Part shown: positions 1 through 6,343 of the stretch, one piece after another
Layout: every line of letters starts with the position of its first letter
Numbering within the stretch: position 1 is the first letter of the stretch
Source: Defluviitaleaceae bacterium
Lineage (GTDB): Bacteria > Bacillota > Clostridia > Lachnospirales > WQUN01
Assembly: GCA_009783395.1 (NCBI GenBank)
Contig: WRHA01000357.1
Location: 1-13,406 of the forward strand
Direction of reading: 5' to 3'
DNA: 13,406 bases
Position numbers and translations under genes: made by a program
Notes under the pieces: model-generated
What the model was told of the DNA's origin: nothing
Database searches by the model: none
What the model saw: the letters and a program-made list of their open reading frames with translations, nothing else

Positions 1-427
1 CGGAGCAACGACCGGGGATGTTGTATACAACGATTGGCAAATCAACCGCGGCGGCGATTGTAGTGTAGTGGGCGACCAGGCCGCGCTGGGACGGTTTGTT
101 GTAATACGGGGCGACATACATAAGGGCATCCGCGCCCGCTTTCATACATTCCTTGCCCATTTCGCAACAATTTGCGGTGTCGTTTCCGCCTGCGCCTGCG
201 ATTACCGGTACGCGTTTCTTTGTGATAGCCACCGCCGCACGAACGACTTCTACGTTTTCCTCAAGGGTCAGCGTTGATGTTTCGCCTGTTGTTCCGCACG
301 AAACAATCGCGTCGACTCCGTTTTTGATTTGAAACTCGATCAGTTTTTCATACGCATCGTAGTTAAATTTTCCGTTTGTACCGAACGGCGTTACCACTGC
401 TGTTGCCGAACCTGTAAAGATAGGCAT
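1..427 (-). CDS. dapA: 4-hydroxy-tetrahydrodipicolinate synthase, 5' part (runs off left edge)
   Basis: About 142 N-terminal residues of DapA are present; the family is normally about 290 residues, so half the gene lies outside the window. The enzyme condenses pyruvate with aspartate semialdehyde, the first committed step to lysine, diaminopimelate and dipicolinate, in the cytoplasm. Visible hallmarks are VVTPF near residue 11, the GTTGE pyruvate-binding motif near residue 45, PYYNKP near residue 108 and the YNIPGR segment holding the conserved active-site Tyr and Arg near residues 134-139. The Schiff-base lysine would lie beyond the edge. The start is the ATG at 427-425, preceded on the minus strand by AAAGGAG (434-440) with 6-base spacing. 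It is divergent from the oxidoreductase. The product feeds dipicolinate synthase, encoded about 7 kb away on the same strand. The family call is firm; a dihydrodipicolinate synthase-like aldolase of other specificity is possible but less likely. Confidence 0.93.
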   Translation of the reverse strand, partial: MPIFTGSATAVVTPFGTNGKFNYDAYEKLIEFQIKNGVDAIVSCGTTGETSTLTLEENVEVVRAAVAITKKRVPVIAGAGGNDTANCCEMGKECMKAGADALMYVAPYYNKPSQRGLVAHYTTIAAAVDLPIVVYNIPGRCS

Positions 428-486
428 CAAATGCTCCTTTCGAGTTTTGCCAAGCCTGCCAAAACCCCTGTGGATTTAATTTTTCT

Positions 487-515
487 ATAATAACCCTATT
501 TTTTTTTGTACGCAA
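487..515 (-). promoter_or_regulatory. Sigma-A-like promoter of dapA
   Basis: On the minus strand TTGCGT (515-510) and TATTAT (492-487) are separated by exactly 17 bases, which include an A-tract. The predicted leader of about 50 nt contains a short inverted repeat, GTTTTG/CAAAAC (444-449 and 460-465), before the ribosome binding site. This is a vegetative-type promoter, consistent with dapA being a housekeeping gene. No riboswitch class is recognised in the leader. Confidence 0.55.
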
Positions 516-573
516 CATCTCATGTCCCTCCGCATAATCCTTAAAAAATTTGTAAAACATGAAAGGGAGGGGC

Positions 574-580
574 AAAGGAG
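574..580 (+). promoter_or_regulatory. Ribosome binding site that fixes the oxidoreductase start
   Basis: AAAGGAG sits 8 bases before the ATG at 589. An in-frame ATG at 559 lies upstream of this site and has no Shine-Dalgarno sequence of its own, so 589 is the better start. The Rossmann motif then begins at residue 7, as usual for this family. Confidence 0.75.
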
Positions 581-588
581 AATTTTAC

Positions 589-1692
589 ATGAAACCGATT
601 AAACTCGGAATTGTTGGGCTCGGGCTTGCGTGGGAGAGGCTTCATGCGCCCGCGCTTGCACAGCTGCGGGACAAGTTTGAGATTGTTGCGGTATGCGACA
701 AGGATTTGGAAAAGGCGCGAAATGTTGTGCAGTTTATGGGACATTCGCCCGAAAACGCGTTTGACAATTTGCAGGAAATGCTTGAACGAGACGACATCGA
801 GGCGGTTTTGTCCCTTGTTCCCATCAGCGCGAATTTTGAAACGGCGGCGACCATTATGCGATACCGCAAGCATCTTTTGGCAGAAAAGCCCTTTGCGTCG
901 TCGCCTCAGGCGGCCCGAAGGCTTATTAAAATGCGCGATTTGTCGGGAACAACCGTTATGGTTGCAGAAAATGTGCGATACGAAGAGCAAAATATTCTAA
1001 TAAAGGAAGCCATAACGAACGGCGAAATCGGCGAACCCGCATTTTTTATCGACACGCATATCGTCGACTATATGCAGGACTCTGAACGCGGCGGATTTGG
1101 GCAAACAAATTGGCGACAACATCCGCTTTACGAAGGCGGCGTTTTATTGGACTCCGGCGTGCATCACATGGCGCGATTGCGGTATTTTTTCGGCGACATC
1201 ACCGACATTTCGGCCCACGGCCGCCCGCCGACACATGATTTCGCGCCGTATTCCTGCATGAACGCGCTTCTGAGATTTGAAAATATTGCGGGACATTATT
1301 CGTTTTACACGGAGAGCAGTGAGTCGCAGGCCCCCTTTGTCGGTTTGCGAATTTTTGGAACGCAGGGCGAGATTTTTCTCGAAAATTCAAACTGCGGCTT
1401 TGTGAACATTTCGTACAAAGACGGGCGCGAAGCCGTCGCTATGCCCTACACGCCCGGCGTGGGATACCGCCGCGAGATTGAAAATTTCTACGCGGCGATT
1501 CGCGAAGGCGCGCCGATTAAATCCACCCCCGAAAAAGCCGTGGGCGATATCGAAGCCGTTTTTGCTCTTTTGGAATCCGCAAAAAAAGGCCGCACGGTGG
1601 ATTCAAGCGCGTTGGAATCAGATGCGCCGGAACAAGTCGTGCAAGCCTATATGTTCCCGAAAGTTTCGATGTATCCGGGTGCGCGGGTTTAG
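589..1692 (+). CDS. Gfo/Idh/MocA family oxidoreductase
   Basis: A 367-residue NAD(P)-dependent sugar or inositol dehydrogenase-like protein, cytoplasmic. The N-terminal Rossmann fold opens with GIVGLG (residues 7-12). The catalytic-lysine EKP motif is at 99-101, and the second-domain signature GGVLLDSGVHH is at about 183-193, with the conserved Asp188 and the family His nearby. Length is normal. In this family the lysine and histidine take part in hydride transfer from a sugar hydroxyl; the actual substrate cannot be read from sequence. Such genes often sit beside a xylose isomerase-like TIM barrel gene, and one is found at 3338, but here they are separated by an ATPase gene on the opposite strand. 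A TATAAT at 486-491 lacks a matching -35 box, so its promoter is unclear. The C-terminal end runs into a 9-base direct repeat, GCGGGTTTA (1683-1691 and 1696-1704), next to a palindrome. Confidence 0.9.
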   Translation: MKPIKLGIVGLGLAWERLHAPALAQLRDKFEIVAVCDKDLEKARNVVQFMGHSPENAFDNLQEMLERDDIEAVLSLVPISANFETAATIMRYRKHLLAEKPFASSPQAARRLIKMRDLSGTTVMVAENVRYEEQNILIKEAITNGEIGEPAFFIDTHIVDYMQDSERGGFGQTNWRQHPLYEGGVLLDSGVHHMARLRYFFGDITDISAHGRPPTHDFAPYSCMNALLRFENIAGHYSFYTESSESQAPFVGLRIFGTQGEIFLENSNCGFVNISYKDGREAVAMPYTPGVGYRREIENFYAAIREGAPIKSTPEKAVGDIEAVFALLESAKKGRTVDSSALESDAPEQVVQAYMFPKVSMYPGARV

Positions 1693-1705
1693 GTTGCGGG
1701 TTTAT

Positions 1706-1738
1706 ACCAATATGCGGCCCGCCGGGTCGCATATTGGT
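1706..1738. repeat. 15-bp palindrome between convergent genes
   Basis: ACCAATATGCG (1706-1716) pairs perfectly with CGCATATTGGT (1728-1738). The stem continues inward through one G-T pair and CCCG/CGGG, leaving a 3-base loop. It fills the 51-base gap between the convergent stops of the oxidoreductase and the ATPase gene. No U-tract follows on either strand, so it is not a textbook intrinsic terminator. It could still end transcripts from both sides, or be one copy of a dispersed palindromic element. Confidence 0.7.
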
Positions 1739-1743
1739 CGCCA

Positions 1744-3135
1744 TTAGGAGTAAAGTGCAGGAAGCTCAGTTAGTATTACGTTGTTTTCAGCGGCGTATGT
1801 CTCCATATCCGCCTTGAAGCCACTTTTTGAAAACAAAAGATATGTTTTGTTGGAGTATTGCTCGAACATTAAGCTCTTCCGCTTCAGCTCTCCAAAAATA
1901 TCAAGCCCGATAGATGATGATGACCATTTACACTCGGCAAACAGTGCGTTGTTTTCTGCGTCTGCAATAATGTCAATTTCCTCTTGGTTTTTGGCTTTTG
2001 GATTAGTACCCCACCATCGCCCAATGCCGTTAAACATAAAGGGCAACACATCGGCACCGTTTATCCGACGCATATAATCCCTGCAAGCATCTTCAAAAAT
2101 ATGTCCGACATACGCAGATAAATTGGGCAAGATACGGTTTTCAAAAACTTGGCGACCAAGTCCCGATTCAATGTTGGTTACATTTTGCGGAATAAATCGA
2201 TACCAAAAACGAAACATGTTATCACGCAACACATAGATCGCGTTTCGCTCAGACTTTGTGGCATAGGGTTGTTCTTTTTTTACGATGTGCAAATCCAAGA
2301 GGGATTTCAGGTATTTAGAACATTTCTTGTTTTCTTCACCCGATTTTGTTGAAATCTCGTTAAGTCTGCTTGCGCCCCGCGCAATAGATGCAATGAGTGT
2401 GTTGTAAACAGCCGGCTCTCTCAGCTCTTGTTTTAATAAATTCGCAGGCTCTTCATACAAGACCCCTGATTTTTTCAAAAAACATTCGTTTATGCCGTCT
2501 GTTACATTTTCATATTCAGCAAGTGCGTTAAGATATTGCGGTATACCGCCGCAAACCGCATATGCCAGCATTTTATCTTCATGTGATACATGTGGAAAAA
2601 ATAGTGCCGCGTCATAGTAATCAAAAGGTTCGATTTTAAATTGTGCCGATCTGCGCCCGTATAGTGGGCTTTTGTATCCCAGCACTTGGTTTTCCATAAA
2701 GCTCATGGAAGAGCCGCACAAAATCAAGAATAAATTAGAAGCCCCAAAGCCTGTGTCAATATGTTTCTGCAATATGGATGAAATGGACGGACAACCTGTT
2801 GCAAGGTATGGGTATTCATCAATAGCTAAAATCATTCTTGTATTACCCGCTTGCTCGGTTATATACGAAAATGCCTTGTCCCAAGAAGGGAAGCTGTTAA
2901 GCATGGATGCTGCGGCAGGAAACCGCTCTAAAATCTTAGCGGAAAAACTTTCAAGGGCAGCTTTGTCATTTTGCTCAATGGATATATAAAAAATATTGTC
3001 CTTATCTTTTGCAAACTCTGATATAAGTGAGGTTTTACCAACCCTGCGCCTGCCATATATGACAACAAACTTGAAGCCGTCCATACTGTACAGCCTGTTT
3101 AATTCCGAATATTCTGTGTTCCTGCCTAAAAACAT
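1744..3135 (-). CDS. ATPase_2/DUF234 protein (P-loop ATPase with PD-(D/E)XK-like C-terminus)
   Basis: A 463-residue protein of the archaeal-type AAA ATPase family (ATPase_2) fused to DUF234. The opening FLGRNTEYSELNRLY is characteristic. Walker A is GRRRVGKTS (28-36), Walker B is MILAIDEYPYL (101-111, with Asp106-Glu107), and CGSS near 140 fits a sensor position. A winged-helix-like stretch covers about 241-305. The C-terminus carries Glu386, Asp388 and Glu401-Cys-Lys403, the pattern of a PD-(D/E)XK restriction-like nuclease fold. Cellular function is unknown for the family; mobile or defence-related roles are often suspected but not shown here. The start at 3135 has GGAGG six bases upstream; a longer in-frame reading begins inside the promoter and is rejected. 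The gene is more A+T-rich than its neighbours by sampled counts (about 35-45% G+C against about 55% in a sampled line of rnr) and splits a metabolic gene pair, suggesting acquisition. Confidence 0.88.
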   Translation of the reverse strand: MFLGRNTEYSELNRLYSMDGFKFVVIYGRRRVGKTSLISEFAKDKDNIFYISIEQNDKAALESFSAKILERFPAAASMLNSFPSWDKAFSYITEQAGNTRMILAIDEYPYLATGCPSISSILQKHIDTGFGASNLFLILCGSSMSFMENQVLGYKSPLYGRRSAQFKIEPFDYYDAALFFPHVSHEDKMLAYAVCGGIPQYLNALAEYENVTDGINECFLKKSGVLYEEPANLLKQELREPAVYNTLIASIARGASRLNEISTKSGEENKKCSKYLKSLLDLHIVKKEQPYATKSERNAIYVLRDNMFRFWYRFIPQNVTNIESGLGRQVFENRILPNLSAYVGHIFEDACRDYMRRINGADVLPFMFNGIGRWWGTNPKAKNQEEIDIIADAENNALFAECKWSSSSIGLDIFGELKRKSLMFEQYSNKTYLLFSKSGFKADMETYAAENNVILTELPALYS

Positions 3136-3141
3136 AAGACC

Positions 3142-3146
3142 CCTCC
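3142..3146 (-). promoter_or_regulatory. Ribosome binding site that fixes the ATPase start
   Basis: GGAGG on the minus strand lies 6 bases before the ATG at 3135-3133. It rules out the 48-residue longer reading that begins at 3279, which would lie upstream of the predicted promoter. Confidence 0.75.
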
Positions 3147-3160
3147 AATCTGAATGCAGC

Positions 3161-3189
3161 CAACTCTCAAGTAGTCTACTGTTGAGTTG
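3161..3189. promoter_or_regulatory. Imperfect inverted repeat at the ATPase transcription start (candidate operator)
   Basis: CAACTC at 3161-3166 faces GAGTTG at 3184-3189. Inside it, an alternative pairing AGTAG/CTACT is also possible. It lies directly downstream of the -10 box (3190-3195), where a repressor would block the ATPase promoter. It could instead act as a leader hairpin in the RNA. Neither role is shown. Confidence 0.4.
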
Positions 3190-3219
3190 ATTATATTTTT
3201 TTTGCGGAGGGTAGGTCAA
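3190..3219 (-). promoter_or_regulatory. Sigma-A-like promoter of the ATPase gene
   Basis: On the minus strand TTGACC (3219-3214) and a perfect TATAAT (3195-3190) are 18 bases apart. An A/T-tract lies upstream of the -35 box and could serve as an UP element. The predicted leader is about 50 nt. A near-consensus promoter suggests the gene has its own constitutive or operator-controlled expression. Confidence 0.7.
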
Positions 3220-3231
3220 GAAAAAAATTTT

Positions 3232-3274
3232 AAAAACGAGTCGGTGAGTGGCGCTCGCCGACTCGTTTTTTTTT
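3232..3274 (+). terminator. Strong hairpin with U-tract between divergent promoters
   Basis: A 12-bp G+C-rich stem (3237-3248 with 3254-3265, one G-T pair) is extended by five A-T pairs. It has the 5-base loop TGGCG and nine T's (3266-3274) on the plus strand. A-rich and T-rich tracts on both sides would let it work on either strand. Its core is nearly the same as that of the terminator at 10051. It sits between back-to-back promoters, where no coding transcript obviously needs to end, and its T-tract overlaps the -35 box of the downstream promoter. Confidence 0.8.
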
Positions 3275-3301
3275 GACATTTCTCCGCTCTCGACATAAAA
3301 T
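3273..3301 (+). promoter_or_regulatory. Sigma-A-like promoter of the sugar isomerase gene
   Basis: A perfect TTGACA (3273-3278) and TAAAAT (3296-3301) are 17 bases apart. The -35 box begins within the terminator T-tract just upstream. The predicted start near 3308 gives a leader of about 30 nt with AGGGAG (3324-3329) 8 bases before the ATG. Confidence 0.75.
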
Positions 3302-3337
3302 CATGATGAAAATGCATAATAAGAGGGAGCGATTAGC

Positions 3338-4093
3338 ATGTCAAAATTATTTGTCGCACTGCAACTTTACACGGTGCGTGATTTTACAGAGACCGACGTG
3401 GCGGGAACACTTCGTAAGGTGAAGGCAATGGGCTACGACTACGTTGAGCTTGCCGGGACATATGGTATGGGCTTTGCGGAATTTAAGGCACTGCTTGACG
3501 AAATCGGGCTTAATGCGATTAGCGCGCACGTGCAGTACGACGACTTGCGGGCGAATATGGAAGAAACGATTGCATCATACAAATCGCTGGGCTGTAAATA
3601 TGTAATCATCCCGATGATGCAAAACGACGTGCTTCCCGGCGGAAAAAACTGCTCGAAGGAATTTTTTGTACAGTTTTGCTATGCTTGTATCCAAGAGGAC
3701 GTTATTCCCGCGTATCACAACCATGCGCATGAGTTTGAGCGTCTCTCCTCGGGCGAATTTATTTTGGACAAGCTGTTCGCCGATGTTCCCGCGCTTTTTG
3801 CGGAAATTGACACGGGATGGGTAACTGCGGCGGGATTATGCCCCGAAGAGTACATTAAAAAATACACAGGACGATGCTGTGTTGTTCATTTGAAAGATAA
3901 TGCAAAAAATGCCGACGGTAAATACGAAGACCGCCCCGTCGGTAAAGGCTCGCAAAACATGGCAGGCATCATAAATGCCGCTGTTGCCGCGGGTGCGGCA
4001 GGTTTTGTAGCCGAGCTTGACAGGGCGGTCGGTTTATCGTCTCTTGACGCGGCGAAAGAAAGCCGCGAATATCTGAAATCGTTGGGATATTAA
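3338..4093 (+). CDS. Sugar phosphate isomerase/epimerase-like TIM-barrel protein
   Basis: A 251-residue protein of the xylose isomerase-like TIM barrel superfamily (AP_endonuc_2 fold). Family motifs in order are QLYTVRD (9-15), YHNHAHEF (126-133), EIDTGW (156-161), HLKD (184-187), PVGKG (200-204) and VAELD (224-228). The acidic and histidine residues in the last group (Asp158, His184, Glu226) are in the places expected for divalent-metal ligands. Members isomerise or epimerise sugars, keto-inositols or sugar acids; the substrate is not evident here. Such proteins are commonly encoded beside Gfo/Idh/MocA dehydrogenases, and one lies at 589, so a shared catabolic pathway is a reasonable inference. 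AGGGAG lies 8 bases before the ATG. The gene is convergent with the small gene at 4119, with only 25 bases between them and no evident terminator. Confidence 0.88.
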   Translation: MSKLFVALQLYTVRDFTETDVAGTLRKVKAMGYDYVELAGTYGMGFAEFKALLDEIGLNAISAHVQYDDLRANMEETIASYKSLGCKYVIIPMMQNDVLPGGKNCSKEFFVQFCYACIQEDVIPAYHNHAHEFERLSSGEFILDKLFADVPALFAEIDTGWVTAAGLCPEEYIKKYTGRCCVVHLKDNAKNADGKYEDRPVGKGSQNMAGIINAAVAAGAAGFVAELDRAVGLSSLDAAKESREYLKSLGY

Positions 4094-4118
4094 AATCGCG
4101 AAACGTTGGCTCTGCGCA

Positions 4119-4286
4119 TTAGTCGAGCATATCGTTGATATAATGCCCGGCTTTGCGCATTGCGCGTTTGCTGTCACGAATCATGCGGCGGCGTTCGCGG
4201 CTGTCGGTCGCGGTAAGCGTAAAGCCCGCACCGACCAAAAGCCCGATGGTTACTCCGCCGATTAAACCTGTTGCAAGACGTACCAT
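4119..4286 (-). CDS. Small YtxH-like membrane protein
   Basis: A 55-residue protein with one hydrophobic, glycine-rich segment (about residues 5-23, LATGLIGGVTIGLLVGAGF). An arginine- and lysine-rich amphipathic tail (RERRRMIRDSKRAMRKAGH) follows. This layout is typical of the small YtxH-like proteins of Firmicutes, anchored in the membrane with a charged cytoplasmic tail; their role is poorly defined and I assign none. The start at 4286 has AAAGGAG (4302-4296) nine bases upstream; an in-frame extension of 16 residues begins before this site and is rejected. The gene is divergent from rnr. Confidence that it is translated comes from the ribosome binding site and the protein-like pattern. Confidence 0.7.
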   Translation of the reverse strand: MVRLATGLIGGVTIGLLVGAGFTLTATDSRERRRMIRDSKRAMRKAGHYINDMLD

Positions 4287-4340
4287 AAAAAATCGCTCCT
4301 TTCCGGAAAGTCTACCTTTAATTTGCGCCCCCAAAGCGTA

Positions 4341-4372
4341 ATTATACAGGGGAATTTGAGGAAGATTGTCAA
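4341..4372 (-). promoter_or_regulatory. Possible promoter of the small YtxH-like gene
   Basis: On the minus strand TTGACA (4372-4367) and a perfect TATAAT (4346-4341) are present, but the spacer is 20 bases, longer than the usual 16-18. Both boxes are strong, so the site may work weakly or need an activator. No comparable plus-strand promoter for rnr was found in this 104-base gap. Confidence 0.35.
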
Positions 4373-4390
4373 ACGGGGTTTCAATATTTT

Positions 4391-6343
4391 ATGTCTAAAA
4401 AAAATCAAGCAATAGGCAAATTTATCGGCAACGAGAGGGGCTTCGGCTTTGTTTTGCGCGAAGGCGGCGGCGAAGACATTTTTGTTGCGCCGCGCCACAC
4501 AAACGGCGCGCTAAACGGCGACGAGGTTATTTGCGAGGTCGGAAAATCCGAAGGCAAAAAATCCGAGGCAAAAGACCGGAACAAATCGGAAGAGCATCGC
4601 ACATCCGGCAAAATTTTGGAAATTACGCGGCGTACCCCGATGCTCGGCACGGTGTATTTTGACGGAGCGCAGGGATATGTTCGCCCCACGGAGAAGAAAA
4701 TCCCCTACGTTTTCTCGATTCCCGTGAAAGCAATGGCACAATTCGCGCTTGTCGACGGGCATCGCGTCGTTTTTTCCATTAACAAACGCGCACGACCCGA
4801 CGAGCGGCTTGAGCCGTGCTTTGTAACAGAAATTTTGGGACATGCAAACGACCCCGGCGTCGATGTTTTAACGCTGGTTTACCAAGCCGGCGTGCCATAT
4901 GAATTTCCCGAGGAAGTCGCAGAAGAAGTCGCAAAAATCCCGGCAGAAGAAAAAAACATACGTGATCGCCTCGATCTCCGCGCCGAAAATATTTTTACAA
5001 TCGACGGCGACGACACAAAGGATATTGACGACGCGATTTCATTTGAAAAAACCGCCGACGGCTATCGACTGGGCGTGCACATAGCGGACGTTTCGCACTA
5101 TGTTCGCGAAAAAACCGCAATCGATGCCTCGGCATTTTTGCGCGGCACAAGCATTTACCTTGCCGACCGCGTTATCCCGATGCTTCCCCATGCTATTTCA
5201 AGCGGAATTTGCTCGCTGTTTCCGGGTGTGGACAGGCTGACACTAAGCTGCTTAATGAGCGTAAACGCCGACGGCAACGTCACCGATTATAAAATCACGC
5301 CATCCGCAATAAACAGCAAACGCCGCTACACATACACCGAGGTGCAGGAAATCCTCGACATCGGCGACGACGCGCTGATAAATTCAATGGACGAATTGCG
5401 CGGCATTTTACGCGAAAAGCGCGAAAAACGCGGCGCACTTGATTTCGACCTCCCCGAAGCAAAAATCCGTGCCGACGCAAGCGGACGCGTAATTTCATTA
5501 GAACCCTGCGAAAGAAACAACGCCACAGGCATAATCGAAGAATTCATGATTTTGTGCAACGAAACCATTGCCGCACACTTTTTCGCAAAAAAAACGCCCT
5601 TCATTTATCGCACACACGAAGAGCCGTCGGCAGAAAAACTGGCGACCCTGGCCGCGCAACTCCCCTCAAAAAGCGGAAAAAAATCAAAGCGAGTAAAAGC
5701 CGCCGCGTTACAATCCATGCTTGAGGCCGCAAAAGACACTCCATCCGCTTTTTCCATCTCCACAGCAATCCTTCGCTCCCTCCCCCAAGCCGCCTACACC
5801 CACACAGACCCAACCCATTTCGGCCTGGCCTCCGACGCATACTGCCACTTCACCTCCCCAATCCGCCGCTACGCCGACCTCCAAGTCCACCGCATAATAA
5901 AGGAAAGTTTTTTTGAAGGGGGTTCGGGGGAAACTTTTTTTTCAAAAAAAGTCGAGGTCTTAGATCTTCTATCCAAAATCTGCACACAATGCTCCCGCAC
6001 AGAACGCACCGCCGAGCAACTGGAGCGCGATGTAACCGATTTGAAAAAAGTGCAATTTATGGCGGACAAAGAGGGGCAGACATTTGACGCGATTGTGTCG
6101 GGCCTAACGTCGTGGGGCGTGTTTGTTATGCTGAAAAATACGGCGGAAGGCCTTATTCCCATATCAAATCTGGCGCGGCACAAATACAGCTTCAACAAAG
6201 ACCGAAACATATATGAAGCGAAGCGGCGCAAGGGCGAAAAATCCGGCAAGATATTGCATTCCGGCGCGGCGATACAAGTGCGGCTTATTCGGGCAAAAGA
6301 GGACGAGCGGCGATTGATATTTAATTTGAGAGGATCTGACTAG
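4391..6343 (+). CDS. rnr: Ribonuclease R (RNase II/RNB family 3'-5' exoribonuclease)
   Basis: A 650-residue processive 3'-5' exoribonuclease for structured RNA and mRNA/rRNA turnover. The order is: N-terminal cold-shock/OB domain (GKFIGNERGFGFV, residues 9-21), second OB domain, and RNB catalytic domain with the metal-binding aspartates Asp205, Asp211, Asp213 and Asp214 in the canonical 6-2-1 spacing. HFTSPIRRYADLQVHR closes the RNB domain, and a C-terminal S1 domain begins near residue 564. It is shorter than E. coli RNase R (about 810 residues), lacking an N-terminal helix-turn-helix extension and having almost no basic tail. No good Shine-Dalgarno sequence precedes the ATG (only GGGG at 4375-4378, 12 bases away), and no other in-frame start was found nearby upstream. 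Residues 506-520 are encoded by a palindromic repeat (5906-5952). G/C skew reverses near 6020. The stop abuts the next ATG. Confidence 0.95.
   Translation: MSKKNQAIGKFIGNERGFGFVLREGGGEDIFVAPRHTNGALNGDEVICEVGKSEGKKSEAKDRNKSEEHRTSGKILEITRRTPMLGTVYFDGAQGYVRPTEKKIPYVFSIPVKAMAQFALVDGHRVVFSINKRARPDERLEPCFVTEILGHANDPGVDVLTLVYQAGVPYEFPEEVAEEVAKIPAEEKNIRDRLDLRAENIFTIDGDDTKDIDDAISFEKTADGYRLGVHIADVSHYVREKTAIDASAFLRGTSIYLADRVIPMLPHAISSGICSLFPGVDRLTLSCLMSVNADGNVTDYKITPSAINSKRRYTYTEVQEILDIGDDALINSMDELRGILREKREKRGALDFDLPEAKIRADASGRVISLEPCERNNATGIIEEFMILCNETIAAHFFAKKTPFIYRTHEEPSAEKLATLAAQLPSKSGKKSKRVKAAALQSMLEAAKDTPSAFSISTAILRSLPQAAYTHTDPTHFGLASDAYCHFTSPIRRYADLQVHRIIKESFFEGGSGETFFSKKVEVLDLLSKICTQCSRTERTAEQLERDVTDLKKVQFMADKEGQTFDAIVSGLTSWGVFVMLKNTAEGLIPISNLARHKYSFNKDRNIYEAKRRKGEKSGKILHSGAAIQVRLIRAKEDERRLIFNLRGSD
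5906..5952. repeat. Palindromic repeat element inside rnr, translated in frame
   Basis: TTTTTTTGAA (5908-5917) and TTCAAAAAAA (5941-5950) are perfect 10-base inverted repeats around a G-rich centre. The right half forms its own 9-bp hairpin (5933-5941 with 5944-5952). The unit is translated as SFFEGGSGETFFSKK (residues 506-520) between the RNB and S1 domains. The base composition is unlike the surrounding coding sequence and resembles small intergenic palindromic elements. Confidence 0.6.

Noticed and set aside
486..491. Perfect TATAAT on the plus strand as oxidoreductase promoter
   Set aside because: No -35 box at 16-18 bases upstream and no extended -10; the same bases are better used by the minus-strand dapA promoter.
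3136..3279. 48-residue N-terminal extension of the DUF234 ATPase
   Set aside because: It lies upstream of GGAGG and across the predicted promoter, and the family normally begins with the FLGR motif.
4544..4571. Short imperfect tandem repeat in rnr (KSEGK/KSEAK)
   Set aside because: A low-complexity Lys/Glu-rich linker between OB domains is ordinary; two copies of about 14 bases are not notable alone.
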